Assembly (NCBI GenBank): GCA_016283605.1
Contig: JAEENF010000115.1
Location: forward strand, 1 to 5,963
Direction: 5' to 3'
DNA length: 5,963 nucleotides
From: Prevotella sp.
Lineage (GTDB): Bacteria; Bacteroidota; Bacteroidia; Bacteroidales; Bacteroidaceae
Shown here piece by piece: positions 1 through 5,883 of the stretch. Below the pieces are notes generated by a model. That model was not told where the DNA came from. It saw nothing but the letters and a program-made list of their open reading frames with translations, and ran no database searches. Position 1 is the stretch's first letter; each line of letters begins with the position of its first letter. The translations under genes were made by a program, and so were the position numbers.

Positions 1-738
1 ACAGATGGCAGTGATGTGTTTGAAGAAGCCTCAAAAGTGCCGATGAAGACCGTCCTAGATAATTATCATATCTTCTATGAGGAACAGAACGGCAAGCTGA
101 AAGTCGATAACAGCGACATTCCTTCTGCCGAGGTAAAAAAGTATTATCTGAAGGAGAGTGCCTATTATGATCAGGCCAACTCTTCATTCCATATTAAGGT
201 ATTGGCCCTCTGTCCAGTGATGATGCGCAACGATGATTTCATCATCAGCGACGATGCCAACAGTCAGGGCACAGCCTATCCGCTCTTCTGGGTGAAATAC
301 AGTGATCTTGAACCCTTCCTGACCCGTCAGACCGTGATGACTTCAAGTCTGAACAATGCTGCTACAATGTCAATGGATGATTACTTTACGATGAATAAGT
401 ATAGTGGAAAGATCTACAAAACTACGAATATGCTCGGTCGTACTTTGGCTCAATATTGTCCAGACGAAGCATCTATGACTGCAGAGCAGAAACGTATTGA
501 AGAAGAGCTCGAGGCTTTCCGCAAGAATATCTTCGGCGATCCAGAGAAGAAGGATTCACTTGACAGCATCGCGAATGGCAATCCTCAGAATGTAAAGGCT
601 GCACAGAAGGCAAAAGCCAAGAAAGCCCGCCAGAACAGCACTCGTCGTACAAAGGTCAGTGGCACGAAGACCAAGGGCAGTTCATCCTCTCCGAGTAACG
701 GTGCTGCCCGCGTCTCTGTCCGCCGCGAGAGACACTGA
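1..738 (+). CDS. gldN: GldN/PorN-type gliding motility / type IX secretion protein, 3' part
   Basis: The reading frame is open from base 1 (T-D-G-S-D-V-F-E-E...), so the gene enters from outside the window. The GTG at 16 is an internal valine codon, not a start. About 245 residues are visible; the N-terminus, where a signal peptide would be, is missing. GldN/PorN is a periplasmic partner of the GldK/PorK outer-membrane ring of the type IX secretion system. Family-like features seen are the segment YPLFWVKYSDLEPFL (about residue 90 of the visible part) and the later S-M-D-D-Y-F...K-Y-S-G-K-I-Y-K-T-T-N-M-L-G-R block, which resembles the conserved GldN C-terminal region. The last ~50 residues are a Lys/Arg/Ser-rich low-complexity tail ending VRRERH. 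gldN usually follows gldK-gldL-gldM, so those genes are expected just upstream; this is inference. The family call rests on remembered motif similarity, not a search. Confidence 0.82.
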   Translation, partial: TDGSDVFEEASKVPMKTVLDNYHIFYEEQNGKLKVDNSDIPSAEVKKYYLKESAYYDQANSSFHIKVLALCPVMMRNDDFIISDDANSQGTAYPLFWVKYSDLEPFLTRQTVMTSSLNNAATMSMDDYFTMNKYSGKIYKTTNMLGRTLAQYCPDEASMTAEQKRIEEELEAFRKNIFGDPEKKDSLDSIANGNPQNVKAAQKAKAKKARQNSTRRTKVSGTKTKGSSSSPSNGAARVSVRRERH

Positions 739-752
739 ATGAAGATATTTTT

Positions 753-782
753 AAAAAAAGAGCGATTATTCGCTCTTTTTTT
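753..782 (+). terminator. Intrinsic terminator of the gldN unit
   Basis: A perfect 12-bp stem (AAAAAAAGAGCG at 753-764, CGCTCTTTTTTT at 771-782) encloses a 6-base loop, ATTATT. It starts 14 bases after the gldN stop. The T-run forms the 3' arm of the stem. The A-run on the other arm would also give a U-tract on the opposite strand, although no minus-strand gene ends here. Confidence 0.85.
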
Positions 783-783
783 A

Positions 784-791
784 TATCTTTG
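784..791 (+). promoter_or_regulatory. Bacteroidetes -7 promoter box for the beta-barrel/priA unit
   Basis: TATCTTTG matches the Bacteroidetes primary-sigma -7 consensus TAnnTTTG and lies 28 bases before the ATG at 820. It is followed by CAGC, as at the other two promoters in the window. No TTTG is found about 20 bases upstream; that position is inside the terminator stem (760-763 reads GAGC), so the -33 element is weak or absent. The leader to the ATG is short and A/T-rich, with no Shine-Dalgarno motif. Confidence 0.65.
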
Positions 792-819
792 CAGCGTCAT
801 ACTTTAAATAATTCTAATT

Positions 820-1431
820 ATGAAGAGATTTTTTACTTTAGTCGTGCTGCTTTCTGCCATGACGATGGCTACGCAAGCACAAGGTGTCAAGGTTGGTATT
901 AAGGGCGGTCTCGACATCGTGAACATGAGTTTCGATGAGAATGTCTTTAAGACAGACAACAAAATGGGCTGGTTCGTTGGTCCTACGGTGAAGGTTTCTC
1001 TGCCAGTCACAGGTCTGGGTATCGACATCTCGGCTTTTTATGATGTGAAAAAGTACGATCTGACAGCCAATCAGAAGACGGAGACGGTGTCTCAGCGTTC
1101 TGTGCTCATCCCTGTGAATGCCCGCTTTAATTTCGGACTTGGCAGTGCCGCAGGCATCTATGTGGCAGCAGGTCCTCAGGTCGCCTTCAATATCGGCGAT
1201 GACTATAAGGATATCTTCAAGGATGATGCCCTGCAGGAAACTTTCCAGTTGAAGAAGTCCAACTTCAGTGTGAACCTTGGTGCTGGTGCTTATCTCTCCG
1301 ATCATTTTGAGATAGGTTTTGCCTATAACATTGCCCTTGGCTCTACGGCTGATGTGACTTGGAAGAAAGCTACCGACGATATTAAGTCAAAGCCAAAGTC
1401 TTGGCAGATCTCTGCAGCTTATTATTTCTGA
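820..1431 (+). CDS. Small outer-membrane beta-barrel protein (porin-family / PorT-like fold)
   Basis: The 203-residue product starts with a clear signal peptide: MKRFF, a hydrophobic core to about residue 17, then T-Q-A with likely cleavage after Ala20. The mature part opens with G-V-K-V-G-I-K-G-G-L, typical of the first strand of eight-stranded barrels of the OMP_b-brl_2 type. Alternating polar/hydrophobic strands recur (for example GIYVAAGPQVAFNIG and FSVNLGAGAYLS), and the protein ends in A-A-Y-Y-F. The terminal Phe is the usual recognition residue for barrel assembly. Probable location is the outer membrane; substrate and role are unknown. PorT of the type IX system shares this general fold, but nothing here identifies this as PorT. 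The ATG at 820 is chosen because it lies just downstream of the -7 box and gives a complete signal peptide. The gene ends in tandem stops TGA-TAA, 6 bases before priA. Confidence 0.85.
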   Translation: MKRFFTLVVLLSAMTMATQAQGVKVGIKGGLDIVNMSFDENVFKTDNKMGWFVGPTVKVSLPVTGLGIDISAFYDVKKYDLTANQKTETVSQRSVLIPVNARFNFGLGSAAGIYVAAGPQVAFNIGDDYKDIFKDDALQETFQLKKSNFSVNLGAGAYLSDHFEIGFAYNIALGSTADVTWKKATDDIKSKPKSWQISAAYYF

Positions 1432-1437
1432 TAAGCT

Positions 1438-3663
1438 TTGTTCGTCGACGTCATCCTTCCTTTGCCGCTCGACGGTCTCTTCACCTATTCCGTACCAGCA
1501 CCACTGTCGGAACAGGTGAAGATTGGTATTCGTGTACTTGTTCCCTTCGGGCGTAGCAAGACATATGTTGGCATAGTTGCAAAGTCAGCTGTCAACAGTC
1601 AACTGTCAACTATCAAAGATATCCTTCAGGTACTTGATGCTGAGCCTATCCTGCTTCCCCATCAACTGCATCTGTGGCAGTGGATCTCTGATTATTATAT
1701 GTCGCCTATTGGCGAGGTCTATAAAGCTGCGCTGCCCTCAGGTCTGAAGGCTGAGGACGGCTATAAGCCGCGTACAGAGACCTATATCCGCCTGACACCT
1801 GCTTTCCGCAACGAACAAGCCCTCCACGTTGCCATCGACATGCTCCAACGTGCCCCCAAGCAACTCAAGGCTTTTGTTGATTTCCTTGGCTTCGAGGCGG
1901 ATGACCTGACTCGCGACGAACTGCTGAATCAGGGGCATACGCTCCAGACGGTTTCTGCCCTCGAGAAACGCGGCATCCTTGAAACTTTCGAGAAAGAGGT
2001 GGGTCGTCTGAATCATGGTGGAGAGCCCCATCTGGAAAAAATCAAGCTTTTGAGTCCGCTCCAGCAGGATGTCTACAACCAGATTCAGTTCTCTTTTCTG
2101 AAGAAGAACGTCACCCTCCTGCATGGTGTCACTTCCAGCGGCAAGACTGAGATCTATATCCACCTTATCCGTCAGGCCCTCGAAAAGCAGCAACAGGTGC
2201 TTTATCTCTTGCCAGAGATTGCCCTTACGGTTCAGATTATGGACCGTCTGCAACATGTCTTCGGTAACCGTCTGGGTATTTACCATAGTAAATATGCTGA
2301 TGCTGAGCGTGTGGAGATCTGGCAGAAACAACTCTCCAAGAATCCCTACGACGTCATCCTCGGTGCGCGCAGTGCCGTCTTCCTGCCTTTCCAACGACTT
2401 GGCCTTGTCATTATCGACGAGGAACATGAGACCAGCTATAAGCAGCAGGATCCCGCCCCCCGTTATCATGCCCGTAGTGCAGCTATCATGTTGGCACAGA
2501 TGTCGGGTGCAAAGGTCTTGTTGGGTACAGCAACCCCTTCGCTAGAGACATATCACAACGCGAAGACAGGTAAGTATGGCCTCGTTGAGCTTTTCCAACG
2601 TTATAAAGGTATTGAACTTCCAGAGATCCAGGTTATCGATATTAAAGACCTGCAGCATCGCAAGATGATGAACGGTCCTTTTTCCCCGTTGTTGCTGAAT
2701 AAGGTCCGTGAGGCTTTGGAGCGCGGCGAACAGGCTATACTCTTCCAGAACCGTCGTGGCTATGCACCCATGATTGAGTGTAAGCAGTGTGGTTGGGTGC
2801 CCCACTGCCAGCATTGTGACGTGTCGCTGACTCTCCATCGTAATCTCAACCAACTTTCCTGCCATTATTGCGGCTATACTTATCAGGTGCCTACAGAATG
2901 TCCTGCCTGCGGCAGCAAAGAGTTGCAGACACGCGGCTATGGTACGGAGAAAATAGAAGATCAGGTGCGTGATATTTTTCCTGAGGCTCACATTGCTCGT
3001 ATGGATCTCGACACCACTCGTACGCGTCATGCTTATGAACGTATCATCAGCGATTTTTCGGCAGGACGTACTAATCTGCTTATTGGTACCCAAATGATCT
3101 CTAAAGGTCTGGATTTTGATAAGGTCTCTGTGGTGGGCATCCTCAATGCCGATACCATGCTCAACTATCCCGACTTTCGTGCCTATGAGCATGCTTTCAT
3201 GATGATGTCGCAAGTTAGTGGCCGAGCTGGTCGAAAGGGACGTCGTGGGCTAGTTGTCCTTCAGACGAAAAGTCCGCAATTGCCGCTTATTCATCAGGTT
3301 GTTAATAATGACTATTCAGGTTTTTATAATGCCCTGATAGCCGAGCGCCAACAGTTCCATTATCCACCCTTCTGCCGTCTGGTCTATGTTTTCCTAAAGC
3401 ATCGTAATGAGGGGTTGGTTGAATCTGCTGGTATCCTTTTGGGCAGTCGTTTGCGCCAGTGGTTTGGGACTCGTGTCCTCGGTCCAGACAAACCTGGTGT
3501 CGCCAAGGTCAAATCATTGGCCATCCGAAAAGTTGTCCTTAAACTCGAACCGGGTCTTAACTTATCCGAAGTACGACGTTACCTTCTCCTTGCCCGTCAG
3601 CAGATGCTCCAGGAAAAACGTTATGTTTCCCTTCAGATTTATTTCGATGTTGATCCTTTGTAG
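1438..3663 (+). CDS. priA: PriA, primosomal protein N' (replication restart helicase)
   Basis: PriA recognises stalled or collapsed replication forks, unwinds DNA 3' to 5' and starts reloading of the replicative helicase. The 741-residue product is full length (E. coli PriA is 732). It opens with V-D-V-I-L-P-L-P-L-x-G-L-F-T-Y-S-V-P, the PriA 3'-DNA-end-binding domain. Helicase motifs are all present: Walker A GVTSSGKT (230-237), DEEH (327-330), GTATP (363-367), GTQMISKGLDF (550-560) and QVSGRAGR (592-599). Eight zinc-binding cysteines are intact: 448, 451, 457, 460, 475, 478, 488 and 491. The C-terminal domain runs to YFDVDPL. The start is TTG: an in-frame TAA lies at 1432-1434, no ATG lies between, and the TTG falls exactly where PriA proteins begin. 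The 6-bp gap to the upstream barrel gene suggests co-transcription and possibly coupled translation. No terminator is visible after the stop. Confidence 0.97.
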   Translation: MFVDVILPLPLDGLFTYSVPAPLSEQVKIGIRVLVPFGRSKTYVGIVAKSAVNSQLSTIKDILQVLDAEPILLPHQLHLWQWISDYYMSPIGEVYKAALPSGLKAEDGYKPRTETYIRLTPAFRNEQALHVAIDMLQRAPKQLKAFVDFLGFEADDLTRDELLNQGHTLQTVSALEKRGILETFEKEVGRLNHGGEPHLEKIKLLSPLQQDVYNQIQFSFLKKNVTLLHGVTSSGKTEIYIHLIRQALEKQQQVLYLLPEIALTVQIMDRLQHVFGNRLGIYHSKYADAERVEIWQKQLSKNPYDVILGARSAVFLPFQRLGLVIIDEEHETSYKQQDPAPRYHARSAAIMLAQMSGAKVLLGTATPSLETYHNAKTGKYGLVELFQRYKGIELPEIQVIDIKDLQHRKMMNGPFSPLLLNKVREALERGEQAILFQNRRGYAPMIECKQCGWVPHCQHCDVSLTLHRNLNQLSCHYCGYTYQVPTECPACGSKELQTRGYGTEKIEDQVRDIFPEAHIARMDLDTTRTRHAYERIISDFSAGRTNLLIGTQMISKGLDFDKVSVVGILNADTMLNYPDFRAYEHAFMMMSQVSGRAGRKGRRGLVVLQTKSPQLPLIHQVVNNDYSGFYNALIAERQQFHYPPFCRLVYVFLKHRNEGLVESAGILLGSRLRQWFGTRVLGPDKPGVAKVKSLAIRKVVLKLEPGLNLSEVRRYLLLARQQMLQEKRYVSLQIYFDVDPL
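1584..1618 (+). repeat. Heptanucleotide tandem repeat (GTCAACT type) within priA
   Basis: Five consecutive 7-base units read GTCAGCT, GTCAACA, GTCAACT, GTCAACT, ATCAAAG. The middle three differ at one base only and the outer two are degenerate. The repeat is in frame within priA and encodes roughly S-A-V-N-S-Q-L-S-T-I-K (residues 50-60), between the conserved TYVGIV strand and the ILQVLDAEP block of the N-terminal domain. Because 7 is not a multiple of 3, each unit is read in a different frame, so no peptide repeat results. Confidence 0.75.
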
Positions 3664-3670
3664 GGAAAAA

Positions 3671-3702
3671 TTTGGCGGTTTCAGAAAATATGTTTACCTT
3701 TG
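3671..3702 (+). promoter_or_regulatory. Bacteroidetes promoter (-33/-7) of the lipoprotein gene
   Basis: TTTG (3671-3674) and TACCTTTG (3695-3702) are separated by exactly 20 bases, matching the Bacteroidetes primary-sigma promoter TTTG-N20-TAnnTTTG. The -33 box begins 8 bases after the priA stop. The ATG at 3736 lies 33 bases past the -7 box, behind an A/T-rich leader (TTTTTTAATAATTAATAT) without a Shine-Dalgarno motif, as is usual for this phylum. Confidence 0.85.
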
Positions 3703-3735
3703 CAGCCGATTTTTTAATAATTAATATAAATAGAC

Positions 3736-4254
3736 ATGAAAAAGTTATTAACCTGCATGACCATGATTGCTGCGATGGCCATGATGATGGTAAGTTGCAG
3801 CAAGGATGATGACAAGGATACTCCCGCTCAGCGTCTCGAATTTGCTAATAAGTTGACAATGAATGGCACTACAGCCACTTGGGAGGGTACAGATCAGCGT
3901 CAGTATAAGGAACTGGGCAATTGGGTTAACAAGAGCCAGAGCTATGTTGTGATTCGTTTCGATCGTAATAGCACTACTGATACTCAGGGTACTGGTGTCG
4001 TTCTGACTTTCCAGAATAGCTATAAGGAGGATTTTAAGGAGCGTAGTGAGTTCACTTGGAACTTTAACAACGATCAGCTTCATATTAATTATCGCCGTTC
4101 TGGCTGGCAGCCTGTTTATGCGGAGTATCGCACCAGTGAGCTCATTATAGACAATAGCGGTTTCAAAGGCTACTGGTTTGAATCAACTGATACAAGATAC
4201 CAATTCAGCTATATTAAGTCTAATTTCACGGATTGGGACAAATATAAGGACTAG
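3736..4254 (+). CDS. Putative surface-exposed lipoprotein of unknown function
   Basis: The 172-residue product begins with a lipoprotein signal peptide: MKKLL, a Met/Ala-rich hydrophobic stretch, then M-V-S-C with the lipidated cysteine at residue 21. The next residues, S-K-D-D-D-K-D, are acidic and resemble the lipoprotein export signal that sends Bacteroidetes lipoproteins to the cell surface. The rest is rich in alternating, probably beta-strand segments (SYVVIRF, GVVLTFQNSY, DQLHINYRRS, SELIIDN, RYQFSYIK) with many Trp and Tyr residues, and an early T-A-T-W-E-G-T. A lipocalin-like or other small beta-barrel/sandwich fold is possible, but I do not recognise the family. No catalytic motif is visible. 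The gene has its own promoter and a downstream hairpin, so it appears monocistronic, although read-through from priA is possible. Confidence 0.82.
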   Translation: MKKLLTCMTMIAAMAMMMVSCSKDDDKDTPAQRLEFANKLTMNGTTATWEGTDQRQYKELGNWVNKSQSYVVIRFDRNSTTDTQGTGVVLTFQNSYKEDFKERSEFTWNFNNDQLHINYRRSGWQPVYAEYRTSELIIDNSGFKGYWFESTDTRYQFSYIKSNFTDWDKYKD

Positions 4255-4272
4255 TAAAATACTGAATAAATG

Positions 4273-4301
4273 AAGAATCCCGCTACTTTGGCGGGATTCT
4301 T
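4273..4301. terminator. Hairpin terminator shared by convergent genes
   Basis: A perfect 11-bp stem, AAGAATCCCGC (4273-4283) with GCGGGATTCTT (4291-4301), has a 7-base loop TACTTTG. It lies 18 bases after the lipoprotein stop (+) and 8 bases after the FadL-like gene stop (-). The trailing sequence is T-rich on both strands (TATTTG on plus, CATTTATT on minus) but not a long T-run. Placement between converging genes supports bidirectional termination. Confidence 0.82.
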
Positions 4302-4309
4302 TATTTGTG

Positions 4310-5791
4310 TTAGAATGTCATTTCGCATCCGATGCCGAGCACGCGGTTGGTGCGGGTGAAGGAATCGCTGACAAGGGGCTCTTTCGACGTGACACGGTCG
4401 TAAGTGTCGTAGTTGGTCTGGAAGTAGGCTGCCTTTAGCGTGATTTGATCGGTGGCCTTGTAGTTAAAGCCAAAACCGAGGCTATAGCTGTTGACAACAA
4501 ACGACATATCGTTCATATACTGGTCAGTGAGCTGGTATCGGGTAAGCTGTCCGCCACCGCTGATAGTGAGACGGTCGGTGACATCCCATTCTGCACCGCC
4601 AAGATACTCGTTGGTACCACCGTCGAGCAGACGTTGCGTATTGTTGTACCAGTGGGCGTCCTTGTCGAAGAAGTGGTGGTAACCGAGGTTCAGACGAATG
4701 TCGTCGGTGATATTCCACATCGCTCCAGCAGCGAACTGGGCAGGAGAGTCCTCATCGATTTTCTCGCCGTCACGGAACTTGTTGACAGCATCAATCTCAC
4801 TGGCCTCGTTGACTGTTGACTCGTTTTTCATATGAATCTGTGTCTTGGCCTCGTACTTCATGGCGAAGTTAAAGGCACCTATCTTATAGTCGACGCCCAC
4901 AATGGGAGCGACACCTACAGATGACTGGTTACAGAGAAGGTTGACGCCTTGCGAGTACTTCTGCAGAGCGTTGAGGCTTTTTTTCGTGGTTTCGAGTTGA
5001 GCCAGTTTGGCCGTGAGTTCTGCAGGGGTAGGTGCTCCTGCGGCCTGATATTGGGCTATGCCGGCATTAACTTGGTTGATACCTGCATCGATAGTGGTTT
5101 CTGCACCCTGCAAGAAGCTGCCGAAATCGACGTATCCACCAGCAGTATTCACCATGATGTTGCTGATCTTCGCCTTGTAGGTGGCAGTGCCGTAAAGCAG
5201 TCGCAGACCACCGTAGACAGAAAGGTTGGGCAGAATCTTATAGGCAGCACCGAGTTGGAAGCCGAAATAGTAGTTGCGACCTTGCATATAACCATCCATG
5301 TCGTAGCCTGTAGCTCCGAGGGGTTGCAATTGGTTGGCAATGTTTCCCACAACGCTCTCGAAGGACCCAAGGCCATCAGCAAATTCGCAGCTACCGCCAC
5401 CGCTAGGAATGGAAAAGTTGAACTGAATGCTCCAGTTACCTTTATTATATGCAGCCTGAAGTGAGGGGATAAAAGGAGCGTCTGCCACACCTTCAAAGGT
5501 CTTGGAAGTCTTACCGCTGTTCTTACGTCCAAGGGCGAAGACAGGGTTGTTGCTTTCGATAGTTCGTGTCTGATGGGCGTATTGCCAGTTGAAACCCAAA
5601 TGAAAACCTTCAGGTAGGAAAGCAACACCTGCGGGGTTGCTGTACACACCGTCGAGGCCGATAGCGGCATCGCGGGCCGGGTTACGCAAAAAGTCGATAC
5701 TCTGATTCGTGTTGGTTAAGATGCCACCTGCTGTGGCGGTTGTCGTTGTGGCCAACATCACGCTGGCGACAAATGCACTAATTTTGTTCAT
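4310..5791 (-). CDS. OmpP1/FadL-family outer-membrane transporter
   Basis: The family forms 14-strand outer-membrane barrels that pass hydrophobic compounds, classically long-chain fatty acids. The 493-residue product has a signal peptide (MNKISAFVASVMLA..., likely cleaved after T-A-T-A at about residue 21). The family N-terminal signature follows: G-G, S-I-D-F-L-R-N-P-A-R-D-A-A (31-43) and V-Y-S-N-P-A-G (49-55). Repeated barrel strands follow (YYFGFQLGAAYKI, LSVYGGLRLLYG, FNFAMKYEAKTQ, DIRLNLGYHHFF, LGFGFNYKA), with a C-terminal ...CEMTF ending in Phe. Residues about 225-280 form a predicted helical, Gln/Ala/Leu-rich insertion instead of strands. The start at 5791 is chosen because an upstream in-frame ATG (5858-5860) would place the -7 promoter box inside the coding region and bury the signal peptide behind 23 charged residues. 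PorV of the type IX system is a distant relative but is shorter; this looks like the OmpP1 branch. Substrate unknown. Confidence 0.92.
   Translation of the reverse strand: MNKISAFVASVMLATTTTATAGGILTNTNQSIDFLRNPARDAAIGLDGVYSNPAGVAFLPEGFHLGFNWQYAHQTRTIESNNPVFALGRKNSGKTSKTFEGVADAPFIPSLQAAYNKGNWSIQFNFSIPSGGGSCEFADGLGSFESVVGNIANQLQPLGATGYDMDGYMQGRNYYFGFQLGAAYKILPNLSVYGGLRLLYGTATYKAKISNIMVNTAGGYVDFGSFLQGAETTIDAGINQVNAGIAQYQAAGAPTPAELTAKLAQLETTKKSLNALQKYSQGVNLLCNQSSVGVAPIVGVDYKIGAFNFAMKYEAKTQIHMKNESTVNEASEIDAVNKFRDGEKIDEDSPAQFAAGAMWNITDDIRLNLGYHHFFDKDAHWYNNTQRLLDGGTNEYLGGAEWDVTDRLTISGGGQLTRYQLTDQYMNDMSFVVNSYSLGFGFNYKATDQITLKAAYFQTNYDTYDRVTSKEPLVSDSFTRTNRVLGIGCEMTF
4808..4820 (-). repeat. Second copy of the GTCAACA/GTCAAC heptad core, in the FadL-like gene
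   Basis: On the minus strand this reads GTCAACAGTCAAC, identical over 13 bases to positions 1591-1603 (+) inside priA. It encodes part of E-S-T-V-N-E (residues 324-329), in a polar, probably loop segment before a barrel strand. It is two near-identical 7-base units. Confidence 0.6.
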
Positions 5792-5819
5792 ATCCTTAAC
5801 AATCTTTAAAAAACGGCTG

Positions 5820-5827
5820 CAAAGGTA
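5820..5827 (-). promoter_or_regulatory. Bacteroidetes -7 promoter box for the FadL-like gene
   Basis: On the minus strand this is TACCTTTG, followed by CAGCCG and T6AA, nearly identical to the start of the lipoprotein gene leader. It lies 28 bases upstream of the ATG (5791). The expected -33 position (around 5848-5851) reads CATC on the minus strand rather than TTTG, so that element is weak or regulated. The leader ends AAGGAT directly against the ATG, too close to act as a normal Shine-Dalgarno site. Confidence 0.75.
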
Positions 5828-5841
5828 TACGAAATGTTTAG

Positions 5842-5877
5842 AACTTCGATGTTTGCGCACACAAAGTTAACGAAGTT
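5842..5877. promoter_or_regulatory. Inverted repeat around the -33 region of the FadL-like promoter (possible operator)
   Basis: AACTTCG (5842-5848) and CGAAGTT (5871-5877) are exact inverted copies 22 bases apart, flanking the place where a -33 box would lie. Overlapping the right copy is an imperfect direct repeat, AAGTTAACG (5864-5872) and AAGTTTAACG (5873-5882). A regulator site is possible, but seven-base matches can arise by chance. Confidence 0.3.
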
Positions 5878-5883
5878 TAACGG

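Noticed and set aside
1584..1618. Heptad repeats considered as a CRISPR or attachment site.
   Set aside because: Units are 7 bases with no spacers, there are no cas genes, and the tract is continuous coding sequence of priA.
1738..3213. Long antisense open frames opposite priA (1738-2469 and 2542-3213) and a plus-strand alternative frame at 2123-2545.
   Set aside because: They lie wholly inside a gene with intact PriA motifs throughout, show no recognisable domain, and have no promoter placed for them.
3407..3724. Open frame overlapping the end of priA whose C-terminus (VYLCSRFF) resembles the N-terminal extension FVYLCSRFL of the FadL-like frame.
   Set aside because: The likeness comes from both frames reading through the same promoter/leader sequence (TACCTTTGCAGCCG-T6). 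Most of this frame lies inside priA in another phase, so it is neither a gene nor a protein homology.
4445..5670. Plus- and minus-strand alternative frames inside the FadL-like gene (4445-4819, 4949-5464, 5149-5670) and a minus-strand frame inside the barrel gene (838-1305).
   Set aside because: They are shadow frames of well-supported genes, without signal peptides, motifs or start context of their own.
4310..5791. FadL-like gene considered as PorV, or the 820-1431 barrel as PorT, which with gldN would make a type IX secretion cluster.
   Set aside because: At 493 residues with the OmpP1-type N-terminus and a helical insertion it does not look like the shorter PorV, and the 203-residue barrel has no feature specific to PorT. 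gldN is separated from both by a strong terminator.
5792..5860. A 23-residue N-terminal extension of the FadL-like gene starting at 5860.
   Set aside because: It would be translated from the promoter itself (-7 box 5820-5827) and would put a charged stretch in front of a normal signal peptide. The ATG at 5791 fits better.
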